Shown here: positions 1 to 6,699 of the stretch, in pieces
Position numbering within the stretch: position 1 is the stretch's first letter
How the letters are laid out: each line of letters opens with the position of its first letter
NCBI GenBank assembly: GCA_946479535.1
Contig: CAMLGP010000035.1
Span: 1 to 11,227 of the forward strand
From: an uncultured Bacteroidota bacterium
GTDB lineage: Bacteria; Bacteroidota; Bacteroidia; Chitinophagales; Chitinophagaceae
Reading direction: 5' to 3'
DNA length: 11,227 bases
Notes under the pieces: model-generated
The model's input: only the letters and a program-made list of their open reading frames with translations
What the model was told of the DNA's origin: nothing
Databases searched by the model: none
Position numbers and translations under genes: made by a program

Positions 1-240
1 ATCTTCAACAATGTTATTGGTAAAGGAAATTCCGGTTTCAGAGGAATCAAGCAGTTGGAATAGCTTCAGGGACTCTGCTGTTGCAGTCTCCTTGCGAGGC
101 TCATTGGCATCCTGGCTTGTGCAGGATGATATAAGCAATAAAAGAAACACTGCAGAACAGGTTTTAAATAAATGCAGGTTTATCTTTTTGCATTTGCATG
201 CAAGAAAATAAATTTTGCCTTGAGCGGCAATACTTTTCAT
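1..240 (-). CDS. N-terminal fragment of a lipoprotein, likely VCBS/ASPIC-UnbV (CRTAC1-like) family; runs off the left edge
   Basis: Translating the minus strand from the ATG at 240 gives 80 residues open to the window edge. A hydrophobic run at about residues 30-37 ends in a lipobox (LISSC, Cys40), so the product should be an exported lipoprotein. The n-region is unusually long (about 28 residues, with a basic CKCKK cluster), and no in-frame internal ATG gives a shorter signal peptide. After the Cys comes a polar linker, then LFQLLDSSETGISFTNNIVED. This matches my memory of the conserved start of Bacteroidota VCBS-repeat/ASPIC-UnbV lipoproteins (a 'LF.LL..S.TGI.F.N...E' pattern). Those proteins are predicted beta-propellers that commonly sit downstream of SusCD genes; their exact role is unsettled. 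A hairpin terminator separates this gene from the susD-like gene upstream. The lipoprotein call is firm; the family call rests on about 20 residues. Confidence 0.6.
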   Translation of the reverse strand, partial: MKSIAAQGKIYFLACKCKKINLHLFKTCSAVFLLLLISSCTSQDANEPRKETATAESLKLFQLLDSSETGISFTNNIVED

Positions 241-285
241 GTATCTGCTTATAGCTTCCAGTTGGTATTCTTTATTCGATCTTTT

Positions 286-317
286 AAAAAGATTGCCGGG
301 TATTTACACCCGGCAAT
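286..317 (-). terminator. Intrinsic terminator after the left susD-like gene
   Basis: Read on the minus strand, this is a perfect 10-bp stem (ATTGCCGGGT / ACCCGGCAAT) with a 6-nt loop (GTAAAT), followed by CTTTTT. It starts 40 bp past the susD-like stop and lies 46-77 bp upstream of the next start codon (240). It therefore sits inside what would otherwise be a three-gene operon, either ending the susCD transcript or attenuating expression of the third gene. Confidence 0.8.
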
Positions 318-356
318 ATGTATTCCCCTGTTATGCGATATACTGTATTCGGGTAT

Positions 357-2084
357 TTACCAACCTGGAGTCTGAAGTGTTGGGTCATTCCGAAGCACCT
401 CAGCATTATCTACAGGTAGTAAATTCATTTTATCCTCATACGGATTCTTTTTCAACAACTGCACAGGAGTGTAAGTAGTGGCCCCCGTTGCAAGATTCTT
501 GGTGATATCCATGCCGAATATTGGCCTGTTCTCTATAACGTTAGCAATTTTCCATCTCCGGATGTCGAAGAAGCGGTGGGATTCAAATGCAAGTTCAATT
601 CTTCTTTCGTTGTAAAGCCTTGCTCTCAATGGCTCACCCGTTAAGGAAGCAGGGAGATTAGGCAATCCTGCCCTTGTCCTTACCTTATTAATATATTCTC
701 TGCATGTTGCATAATCGCCCAATTCAAATTTCGCTTCTGCATAATTCAGATAGATCTCACCCAGGCGGAAATATGGCCATGGAATAGTATAATGTTCTGC
801 AAAACTAATGGTCTGACCTTCTGGCATAAATTTCCTTAACCAATAACCTGAACGCGGGTTATCACTACTTTGTTTCCATGAATCGTAACCAAACTGGGCG
901 GTATTTGCAGAAACCCACATTTCCAGCAAATCTCCATGGAAAACTGATGAATCATGAATTATACTTGCCTCAAAACGAGGATCCCGGCCCTTATATGGAT
1001 GTTGAGGATCGTAATTGGAAGCAGCGTTTACAGACTTGGTATCCCCTGTCCAGGTGAAAGCAGGCTCTCCGTTGATCATATCATAATCGTCGACAAGGTT
1101 TTGGGTTGGGCCGTTACTGGCCCACCAACCGCCATAAGCACCATAACGCCTGCCAAGATTATGGGCAGGAGCCTGGTGAAAATTGGTACTTGTAAAGTTC
1201 CTGGCCAGGATATATTCATTTTGTGAGGCGCCAGTATTTTGATTAAACAATGAACCGTAGTTAGGGTAAAGAGCATATCCCCTGTCTGAATGTTCAGTAA
1301 ATACTGCAGCAGCATCTGCAGCCTTTTGCCATTTTGCATTATCATGCGTTGGATTCCACAATGGGGATGCAGCATACAGATACAACCTGGAGGCTAATGC
1401 ATAACAGGCATCCTGGGTAGCTCTGCCATAGAGAGGCTCTGCGGTGGCAGACACTTCAATTTTTACCGGTAAATCAGGTATGGCTTCTGTAAGATCCTTC
1501 TGAATATAAGTAACACACTCATCAAAAGTATTTCTTTTAAATTTTTCGCTGCCTGCGTCTTTCAATTCATACGCCTTTGTAACAATAGGCACTCCTCCAA
1601 ATCTTTCAATAAGATTAAAATATATAAACGCTCTCAGGAATTTTGCTTCGGCTACTAAACGCTTTTTATCGGCAAACTGCATGGCATCCGGGGCTGCCAT
1701 TTTATCTAAAAAAACATTTATTTTTCGCAAATAACTATAGCCCTGGTCCCAATAATACATATACCCGGAGTTTGTCCCCCAGAAATCATTTAATCTGCCT
1801 GCATTTGCAATATTACTCGGAGAATAGGTGTTAAGTTTAAATAGATCCGCGCCGCAACAGGGGGCACTATTATATGCCTCAACTGTATACTTTGAATACA
1901 TGTGGATGAAGAAGCCATGAGGAATAGCATTATATAATTCATTATGATATGCTTTTATTAATGACTCATCTACCCAAACAGCGCTTTCTGCAATCCGGTC
2001 CTTTGGGTCAATATCCAAAGCATTTTTCCTGCATGAAGCAAGAAAAATGGAAAGAATAGTTAATAATCCAATTATTTTTTTCAT
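357..2084 (-). CDS. SusD/RagB-family outer-membrane nutrient-binding lipoprotein (left pair)
   Basis: This 575-residue protein has the usual SusD length. The signal peptide (MKKIIGLLTILSIFLASC) ends in a lipobox with Cys18, so the mature protein is lipid-anchored, and SusD proteins act on the cell surface as a lid over the SusC barrel. Residues 145-168 (AEAKFLRAFIYFNLIERFGGVPIV) carry the TPR-type helix pattern of the N-terminal SusD-like domain. Residues 492-512 (NERRIELAFESHRFFDIRRW) are the hallmark of the C-terminal SusD/RagB domain, and the protein ends in the family-typical PGW. It starts 12 bp after the susC-like stop, so the two genes are co-transcribed. An adjacent cysteine pair (Cys76-Cys77) is unusual. 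The bound ligand is not deducible, because SusD proteins for glycans and for other oligomers look alike at this level. Confidence 0.95.
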   Translation of the reverse strand: MKKIIGLLTILSIFLASCRKNALDIDPKDRIAESAVWVDESLIKAYHNELYNAIPHGFFIHMYSKYTVEAYNSAPCCGADLFKLNTYSPSNIANAGRLNDFWGTNSGYMYYWDQGYSYLRKINVFLDKMAAPDAMQFADKKRLVAEAKFLRAFIYFNLIERFGGVPIVTKAYELKDAGSEKFKRNTFDECVTYIQKDLTEAIPDLPVKIEVSATAEPLYGRATQDACYALASRLYLYAASPLWNPTHDNAKWQKAADAAAVFTEHSDRGYALYPNYGSLFNQNTGASQNEYILARNFTSTNFHQAPAHNLGRRYGAYGGWWASNGPTQNLVDDYDMINGEPAFTWTGDTKSVNAASNYDPQHPYKGRDPRFEASIIHDSSVFHGDLLEMWVSANTAQFGYDSWKQSSDNPRSGYWLRKFMPEGQTISFAEHYTIPWPYFRLGEIYLNYAEAKFELGDYATCREYINKVRTRAGLPNLPASLTGEPLRARLYNERRIELAFESHRFFDIRRWKIANVIENRPIFGMDITKNLATGATTYTPVQLLKKNPYEDKMNLLPVDNAEVLRNDPTLQTPGW

Positions 2085-2096
2085 ATAGTAGTCATT

Positions 2097-5000
2097 TTAA
2101 AATTTAAGAGTTCCCCCAAAGTTGATTATACGGGAAGGCGGATAATTGAAAAAGCTTCCGTTAAACTCGGGATCAGCAAACTTGATTTCTTTGGCCCATG
2201 TAGCCAGGTTGAAAGCACTCACATATAGGCGAAGACCTTTTATAGCCTTCGTTCTTGAGAGAAGAGAAGTAGGAATATTATATCCAAATTCAACCGTTTT
2301 TAGCCTTACAAAGCTTGCATCAAAGAGGAAGAAATCAGTGACACCGGGTTGAAATGCTGCAGACCTGGGCATTGTTCCATTTGGATTAGTGGCTGTCCAC
2401 CGATTAGTTGCCCTCCAAACGCTTGCATTGGTGAAATCAGTTTCACCGAGTGCGGCAGCTCTGTCATCATAATTCCTAACACCGGCTTGTCCCTGCAAAA
2501 AGATGTTTAGGTCAAAGTTCTTAAACTGGAAATTCGAATTTAGACCAAAAACATACTTTGGAATGGTTGTGAAGGGTGCACGGTACCTGTCGTCATCATC
2601 AATCTTTCCATTACCATCAAGGTCAATAATTTTAAGGTCCCCGGGCTTAGTACTACTATTATGAGGATACTTATCTATCTCATCCTGGCTATGAAATATC
2701 CCATCTGTCTTGAAATAGAGGTTAGTAAATACAGGAGCACCGGTCAGCTTTTGATAGTCCCTTGTAGGAGGAACTTCATCAAGAAAAACAGCCTTGCTTA
2801 TATTATAGGCAATGTTACCACTTACATTGTATGAAACCTCTTTTCCAATATTACCGCGATTGGTAAGAACTAATTCATAGCCGTGGCTATTAACCTTACC
2901 TAAATTTTCAAACGGCAATGTGGGGAATCCGAATGTTGTTGGAACAGACAAGTTACGCTTGTAGAGAATATCATCTCTTTTTTGAGTCCAGTAAGTAAAG
3001 TCAATTCCTAATTTACCTTTAAAGAGCTGGGCTTCCAGGCCAATATCAGTTTTTTTCGCGCGTTCCCACGTAATAGCGGGGTTTGCTAATAAACTGGCAT
3101 AAATGCCAGGAGCATCATTGGTACCAAATACATAGTTCTGTCCTATAAAGAAGGATTGCAAATATTGGTTGGCGCCTACCCGGTCATTACCCAATTCACC
3201 ATAGGAAGCTCTTATCTTTAATTGATCTACGAAAGGAACTGAGGATTGAAACCAATCTTCTTCAGAAAGTCTCCACCCAGCAGATACACCGGGGAAGAAG
3301 CCGTAGCGATTACCTTCCGGGAATATTTGTGATCCATCTTCCCGGAACAGGAACTCCAGGAGGTATTTTGATTTATAATCATAATTCACCCGGCCAAAGT
3401 AGTTATTGTAGGCAGATCTTGAGGCGGAGCCACCTGTATTCTGATCCGCCGCAGCCGTGCTTCCCTGATCAATTTGATCGATTGATGAGCTGAGAAAATT
3501 TCTCCGGGTTGCGCTTGAATAGCTCCAGGTATTTGTTTGCTGTTCCCAACCTGCCATGGCTGCCACATGATGAACATTCCTAAATGTTCTATCATAGCTG
3601 AGCCTGAAATTGGTAAGCGTTGTGGTCCACCTGTCATACCTGTCTGTCAACTGCGGATTTTGCAGGGTTGTATTTTTCTTTTTATCATAAGTGCTAGTAC
3701 TTGTATTATACTCATAATAATAAAAAGGAATTTCCCAATCCTTTCTAAACTGGTTTCTCATGTCATAATTGAAAGAACCATCCAACTTTAGTCCTTTTAT
3801 AAAGGGGACCAGATAGGTTCCTGTGAATGTTGAATAAAGGGGATTGTCATTTAGTTTGATATACCCGCGCTGATCCTGGAGCAAGGCATTCTGATTAAGC
3901 CTTCCGGGACCGATTAATCCATTTGGATATCTAGCAACGATAGTAGGATTGGCTCCCAATATACCAGGAAAATCCAGGGAACCGGGATTACCGCCGGCAG
4001 GAGCTGCAGGATAGCGTCCATTCTTAAATATCCCGCTGATATTGGCACCCACTGTAAGATTCTTCAATAATTCAATGTCAACTTTTGTCCTGAAATTATA
4101 CTGCTTATATATCATGGTATTATTGGTAAAGTTGCCATCCTGGTTCAAAGACCCGAAAGAAACCAGGTAACGAACTTTATCGCTACCACCATTTACCTGC
4201 AAATTCAGGTTTTTGGTATGAGATTCATGCAGCATAATATCGGCCCAATTGGTATTGGGACTCAGGATTGGATCGGATCCATCTTTGAACTTTTGAATTT
4301 CTGCTGCTGTGTAACGAGGGGTGCCGCCACGGCCAATTTCACCTTCGTTATAAGCTTCAGCAAAGGCTGCCGCATCCAGCATGTCCGGTATTTTGGTAGG
4401 GTTATTGACGGCATAGTTATATGAAAGGCTAAAATCAGCTTTTCCTTTTACGCCTCTCTTGGTAGTAATAAGAATAACTCCATTTGCCGCCCGAGCACCA
4501 TAAATTGCCGCGGAACCATCTTTCAAAACTGAAATGCTTTCAATATCCTCAGGGTTCAACCTGCCCATATTATCCCTGGGCACACCATCAATAATAACCA
4601 GGGGGGCGTTAAGATTCAATAAGTCATTAAAGTTCGCACCCGGAGGTGGTACAGTACCAGTACCGCGAATCAGGATATTTGGGTCGTCCCTGCCTGGAAC
4701 CCCGTTTCTCTGGTTGGCGATAAGACCAGGTAAACGGCCTTGTAATGAACTAGTGACATTGGGAGAAGGGCTCTTGGTAATCTCCGCTCCCGACACCGTA
4801 GAAACTGATCCGGTCAAAGTTGATTTTTTCTGGGTGCCGTAACCCACCACAACCACATCACCCAAAATCTGGGATTCAGATTGTAATTGAACGGAAAGGT
4901 TAGCATTGTTACCCACATTTACTTCCCTGGTGATATAACCCACGGAAGAAATAATTAGTGTTGAATTAGGTGACGCCTCAACCGAAAAATTACCGTTGGC

Positions 5001-5222
5001 ATCAGTAACGGAATAAGTACTTTTTCCTTTTACCTCAATAGTTGCTCCCACAACGGCAGTATCTCCGGATGTTACTTTACCGGTGATCCGATGTTGTGCA
5101 CTTGCAGTAAATGAAAGGAAACAAAAAAGAAAAAAAATCAGCAATCTGGGCTTTTTGAGTTTGAGCCCAACAGTATTCCCCAGCGATGGAATACCGCTTC
5201 TAATAAGCAAGCTCTGGTTCAT
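2097..5222 (-). CDS. SusC/RagA-family TonB-linked outer-membrane transporter (left pair)
   Basis: This complete 1041-residue protein imports a SusD-delivered oligomer through a TonB-energised barrel. A basic n-region and hydrophobic core (LLIFFLFCFLSFTASAQ) give a signal peptide cleaved near residue 42; the n-region is long at about 25 residues, but no other ATG is available. Residues 45-118 form a carboxypeptidase-D regulatory-like (CarboxypepD_reg-like) domain (ITGKVTSG...GATIEVKG...GYITREV). The family signature VVVVGYGTQ is at 123-131. The plug spans about 132-258, with LVIIDGVP (208-215) and SVLKDGSAAIYGARAANG (231-248). The beta-barrel continues to the terminal aromatic residue (GGTLKF). 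DLDGNGKIDDDDR (867-879) resembles a Ca-binding loop and is common in this family. No STN domain precedes the CarboxypepD_reg-like domain, so there is no sign of anti-sigma signalling. This is the first gene of its operon, facing the LacI-type gene. Confidence 0.96.
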   Translation of the reverse strand: MNQSLLIRSGIPSLGNTVGLKLKKPRLLIFFLFCFLSFTASAQHRITGKVTSGDTAVVGATIEVKGKSTYSVTDANGNFSVEASPNSTLIISSVGYITREVNVGNNANLSVQLQSESQILGDVVVVGYGTQKKSTLTGSVSTVSGAEITKSPSPNVTSSLQGRLPGLIANQRNGVPGRDDPNILIRGTGTVPPPGANFNDLLNLNAPLVIIDGVPRDNMGRLNPEDIESISVLKDGSAAIYGARAANGVILITTKRGVKGKADFSLSYNYAVNNPTKIPDMLDAAAFAEAYNEGEIGRGGTPRYTAAEIQKFKDGSDPILSPNTNWADIMLHESHTKNLNLQVNGGSDKVRYLVSFGSLNQDGNFTNNTMIYKQYNFRTKVDIELLKNLTVGANISGIFKNGRYPAAPAGGNPGSLDFPGILGANPTIVARYPNGLIGPGRLNQNALLQDQRGYIKLNDNPLYSTFTGTYLVPFIKGLKLDGSFNYDMRNQFRKDWEIPFYYYEYNTSTSTYDKKKNTTLQNPQLTDRYDRWTTTLTNFRLSYDRTFRNVHHVAAMAGWEQQTNTWSYSSATRRNFLSSSIDQIDQGSTAAADQNTGGSASRSAYNNYFGRVNYDYKSKYLLEFLFREDGSQIFPEGNRYGFFPGVSAGWRLSEEDWFQSSVPFVDQLKIRASYGELGNDRVGANQYLQSFFIGQNYVFGTNDAPGIYASLLANPAITWERAKKTDIGLEAQLFKGKLGIDFTYWTQKRDDILYKRNLSVPTTFGFPTLPFENLGKVNSHGYELVLTNRGNIGKEVSYNVSGNIAYNISKAVFLDEVPPTRDYQKLTGAPVFTNLYFKTDGIFHSQDEIDKYPHNSSTKPGDLKIIDLDGNGKIDDDDRYRAPFTTIPKYVFGLNSNFQFKNFDLNIFLQGQAGVRNYDDRAAALGETDFTNASVWRATNRWTATNPNGTMPRSAAFQPGVTDFFLFDASFVRLKTVEFGYNIPTSLLSRTKAIKGLRLYVSAFNLATWAKEIKFADPEFNGSFFNYPPSRIINFGGTLKF

Positions 5223-5257
5223 GTTTCGTTTTTTTAGTAAGTAGATAAACAGTTTGG

Positions 5258-5267
5258 CAAGCGTTTG
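5258..5267. promoter_or_regulatory. Degenerate LacI-family operator-like dyad (CAAGCGTTTG)
   Basis: This is a 10-bp dyad with one mismatched pair, matching AANCGNTT and centred 59 bp from the perfect palindrome. It lies 36-45 bp upstream of the susC-like ATG, within the probable leader or promoter. It is weaker than the three AATCGATT sites and could be a secondary operator or chance. Confidence 0.35.
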
Positions 5268-5313
5268 TTTTGAGTTAAAAACACATACAAACCCTGATAA
5301 AAATATTGAAATT

Positions 5314-5329
5314 TAGCAATCGATTGCTA
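5314..5329. promoter_or_regulatory. Perfect 16-bp palindromic operator (TAGCAATCGATTGCTA)
   Basis: The sequence is its own reverse complement over 16 bp with a central CpG, which is the geometry of a LacI/PurR-family operator. It is the best dyad in the region and lies about 92 bp upstream of the susC-like start. It is the most likely primary binding site for the regulator encoded at 5563, probably repressing the susC-like promoter. Confidence 0.72.
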
Positions 5330-5383
5330 CGGATATAATTATCCTACCTATTATATATGATTATCAATACATTATATTTTAGT

Positions 5384-5393
5384 TAATCGATTA
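5384..5393. promoter_or_regulatory. LacI-family operator-like palindrome (TAATCGATTA)
   Basis: This is a perfect 10-bp palindrome with the same AATCGATT core, 67 bp centre to centre from the 16-bp site. Read on the minus strand it is TGTAATCGATTAAC, sharing the 11-mer TGTAATCGATT with the site at 5443 in opposite orientation. It lies about midway between the two start codons, so it could serve either promoter. Confidence 0.62.
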
Positions 5394-5442
5394 CATAATC
5401 TGTCTCACAGATTCCTATAGTGTGTTTTCATTCCAAAAATGT

Positions 5443-5450
5443 AATCGATT
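5443..5450. promoter_or_regulatory. LacI-family operator-like site (AATCGATT)
   Basis: This is the third exact AATCGATT core, within TGTAATCGATTTCT. The left flank matches the minus-strand reading of the 5384 site; the right flank departs from symmetry. It lies 113 bp upstream of the regulator's ATG and 125 bp from the 16-bp palindrome, close to 12 helical turns, which would allow DNA looping between bound dimers. Confidence 0.58.
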
Positions 5451-5548
5451 TCTAAAACCTCGCCTCCGGGGTTTCAAATAACAGCGTATTTTGCAGGAAA
5501 TGAACCAAATGCCTTGATTATTGACATTTTCTCAATGGTTAATAACGG

Positions 5549-5558
5549 TAATCGCTTA
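5549..5558. promoter_or_regulatory. Degenerate operator-like dyad at the regulator's translation start (TAATCGCTTA)
   Basis: This matches AANCGNTT with one mismatched pair and ends only 4 bp before the ATG at 5563. A repressor bound here could block elongating polymerase into its own gene, giving negative autoregulation. The evidence is a single imperfect dyad. Confidence 0.35.
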
Positions 5559-5562
5559 AAAG

Positions 5563-6588
5563 ATGAAGAATCAAAAACGGGTGACAATTTATGACCTTGC
5601 AAAAGAGATGGGAGTTTCAGCTTCTTATATCTCAAGAGCCCTGAATAATAACCCTTCAATAAGCGTAAAAACAAGAGAAGCTGTCAAAAAGAAAGCGCTG
5701 GAATTAAATTATAAGCATAATTCACATGCTGCAAACCTGCGCCAGGGTTCGTCAAAAACAATCGGTGTAATTGTTCCTCATATCAATCAAAGCTTTTTTT
5801 CAGAAGCCATTGCAGGAATAGAAGAAGTATGTTTTGAAAACAATCACAGTTTGATCATTTGCCAGTCACATGAATCCTATGAACATGAATGCAAAGCCAT
5901 TGAAACCTTAATTCATCAAAATGTGGATTGCATTCTCATATCGGTCTCGGCAGAAACTCAGTCTTTCCCCCATTTACAAAATATCCAAAACCATTCTATC
6001 CACCTGATCCAGTTTGACAGGTGCATGGATCAGGTAAATAGCATTAAAGTTTATAATGACAATAAGGAAGCTTCCTACGCCGCTACTAAAAAACTATTTG
6101 ACCATGGATACAAAAAAGTAGCTTTCCTCGGCGGCCCCAATCATATTGGCATATTCAGAGATAGAAAAGAGGGTTTCCTCACTGCCCTGAAGGAATCTGG
6201 CAATATCATTCCCTACAATTTTATTGTGGAAGATGTTTTATTGAAGCAAAAGGCAAAAGAAACAATAATAGATTTATTATCATCCAAAGAACGTCCTGAC
6301 GCGTTTCTAACTGTTTCTGATCACCAATCCCTGATGGTTTTAGAAGTTGCCCATTCCAAAGGAATCAAAGTTCCTGAAGAGCTAGGAATTTTTGGTTTTG
6401 CAAACGAAGCTTTCAGCAGCCTGATTAAGCCTTCCCTTTCTTCTGTTGACCAAAAAAGTAAAGACCTGGGAAAAATCGCCGCCAAAATTTACTTTGAAGA
6501 ATTAAAAAAAGGGAGCGCACCAAAAATTAAAACCCAAGCCAAAATAGTTAAGTGCGAAATACTTGTAAGAGAAAGCTCCAAACGATAA
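5563..6588 (+). CDS. LacI/PurR-family transcriptional regulator
   Basis: This complete 341-residue protein is of typical LacI-family length. The N-terminal helix-turn-helix is at about residues 8-28 (TIYDLAKEMGVSASYISRALN), and the hinge helix is at about 54-64 (SHAANLRQGSS). The periplasmic-binding-protein-like effector domain starts at IGVIVP (67-72). It includes the typical RDRKEGF (199-205) and GFANEAFSSLIKPSLSSVDQ (278-297), the latter corresponding to the family's 'GF.N...S....P.LTTV.Q' signature. By family knowledge it is a cytoplasmic homodimeric DNA-binding protein whose affinity is switched by a small ligand, usually a sugar or sugar derivative. It is divergent from the left susCD operon, and the AATCGATT palindromes between them are its probable operators. 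It converges on the DUF1735-type gene, and I see no clear terminator of its own. Effector and polarity (repressor or activator) are not deducible. Confidence 0.95.
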   Translation: MKNQKRVTIYDLAKEMGVSASYISRALNNNPSISVKTREAVKKKALELNYKHNSHAANLRQGSSKTIGVIVPHINQSFFSEAIAGIEEVCFENNHSLIICQSHESYEHECKAIETLIHQNVDCILISVSAETQSFPHLQNIQNHSIHLIQFDRCMDQVNSIKVYNDNKEASYAATKKLFDHGYKKVAFLGGPNHIGIFRDRKEGFLTALKESGNIIPYNFIVEDVLLKQKAKETIIDLLSSKERPDAFLTVSDHQSLMVLEVAHSKGIKVPEELGIFGFANEAFSSLIKPSLSSVDQKSKDLGKIAAKIYFEELKKGSAPKIKTQAKIVKCEILVRESSKR

Positions 6589-6635
6589 CAGTCTTTTTTA
6601 TTACTGCTGTTGCCTTTGATGATTACAGGACTCTG

Positions 6636-6665
6636 AAAAAAAAGAGGGTTGAAGAATCAACCCTC
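6636..6665 (-). terminator. Intrinsic terminator of the right operon, after the DUF1735-type gene
   Basis: On the minus strand this reads GAGGGTTGA, loop TTCT, TCAACCCTC, then eight consecutive T residues. The 9-bp stem is perfect. It begins 35 bp beyond the stop codon of the DUF1735-type gene. Read on the plus strand the hairpin is not followed by a T-tract, so it would not obviously stop transcripts coming from the lacI-type gene. Confidence 0.9.
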
Positions 6666-6699
6666 GGACTGCACTTGCTATTGAATGACCTGGCAGGAT

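Larger units (their letters stand above)
5223..5562. promoter_or_regulatory. Divergent regulatory region between the susC-like and lacI-type genes
   Basis: These 340 bp hold no credible gene. The stretch is AT-rich, with a small GC-rich hairpin at 5455-5474. It contains three exact AATCGATT octamers (centres 5321.5, 5388.5, 5446.5) and two looser AANCGNTT dyads (centres 5262.5, 5553.5). AANCGNTT is the general core of LacI-family operators. At this base composition about 0.1 AANCGNTT match is expected by chance in 340 bp, and five are present. Promoters for both flanking genes must lie here, but I could not fix a clear Bacteroidota -33/-7 pair (TTTG / TAnnTTTG) on either strand. Confidence 0.8.

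Noticed and set aside
2081..2095. Five-codon mini-ORF (ATG ACT ACT ATA TGA, minus strand) whose stop overlaps the start of the left susD-like gene.
   Set aside because: Too short to judge, with no ribosome-binding signal of its own and no repeat of the arrangement at the right pair; most likely chance.
3476..3483. GATCGATT, one base from the operator core, inside the left susC-like gene.
   Set aside because: It lies in codons for the ordinary sequence IDQIDQ in the barrel, lacks the flanking half-site bases and is about 1.7 kb from any promoter.
4534..4842. 102-codon open frame on the plus strand, antisense to the left susC-like gene.
   Set aside because: It lies wholly opposite the strongly conserved plug-domain codons of the transporter; no start signal or recognisable protein features.
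5373..5380. TATATTTT on the plus strand, 7 of 8 to the Bacteroidota -7 box TAnnTTTG.
   Set aside because: No TTTG/TTG element at suitable upstream spacing, and such matches are common in AT-rich sequence; not strong enough to call a promoter.
5474..5674. 66-codon minus-strand open frame spanning the regulator's start.
   Set aside because: Overlaps the conserved helix-turn-helix codons of the LacI-type gene antisense, with no family resemblance; an ORF shadow.
6587..6611. AACAG…CTGTT inverted repeat just after the LacI-type stop, considered as its terminator.
   Set aside because: Only a 5-bp stem with a 15-nt loop; the T-run lies inside the loop and no T-tract follows the stem.
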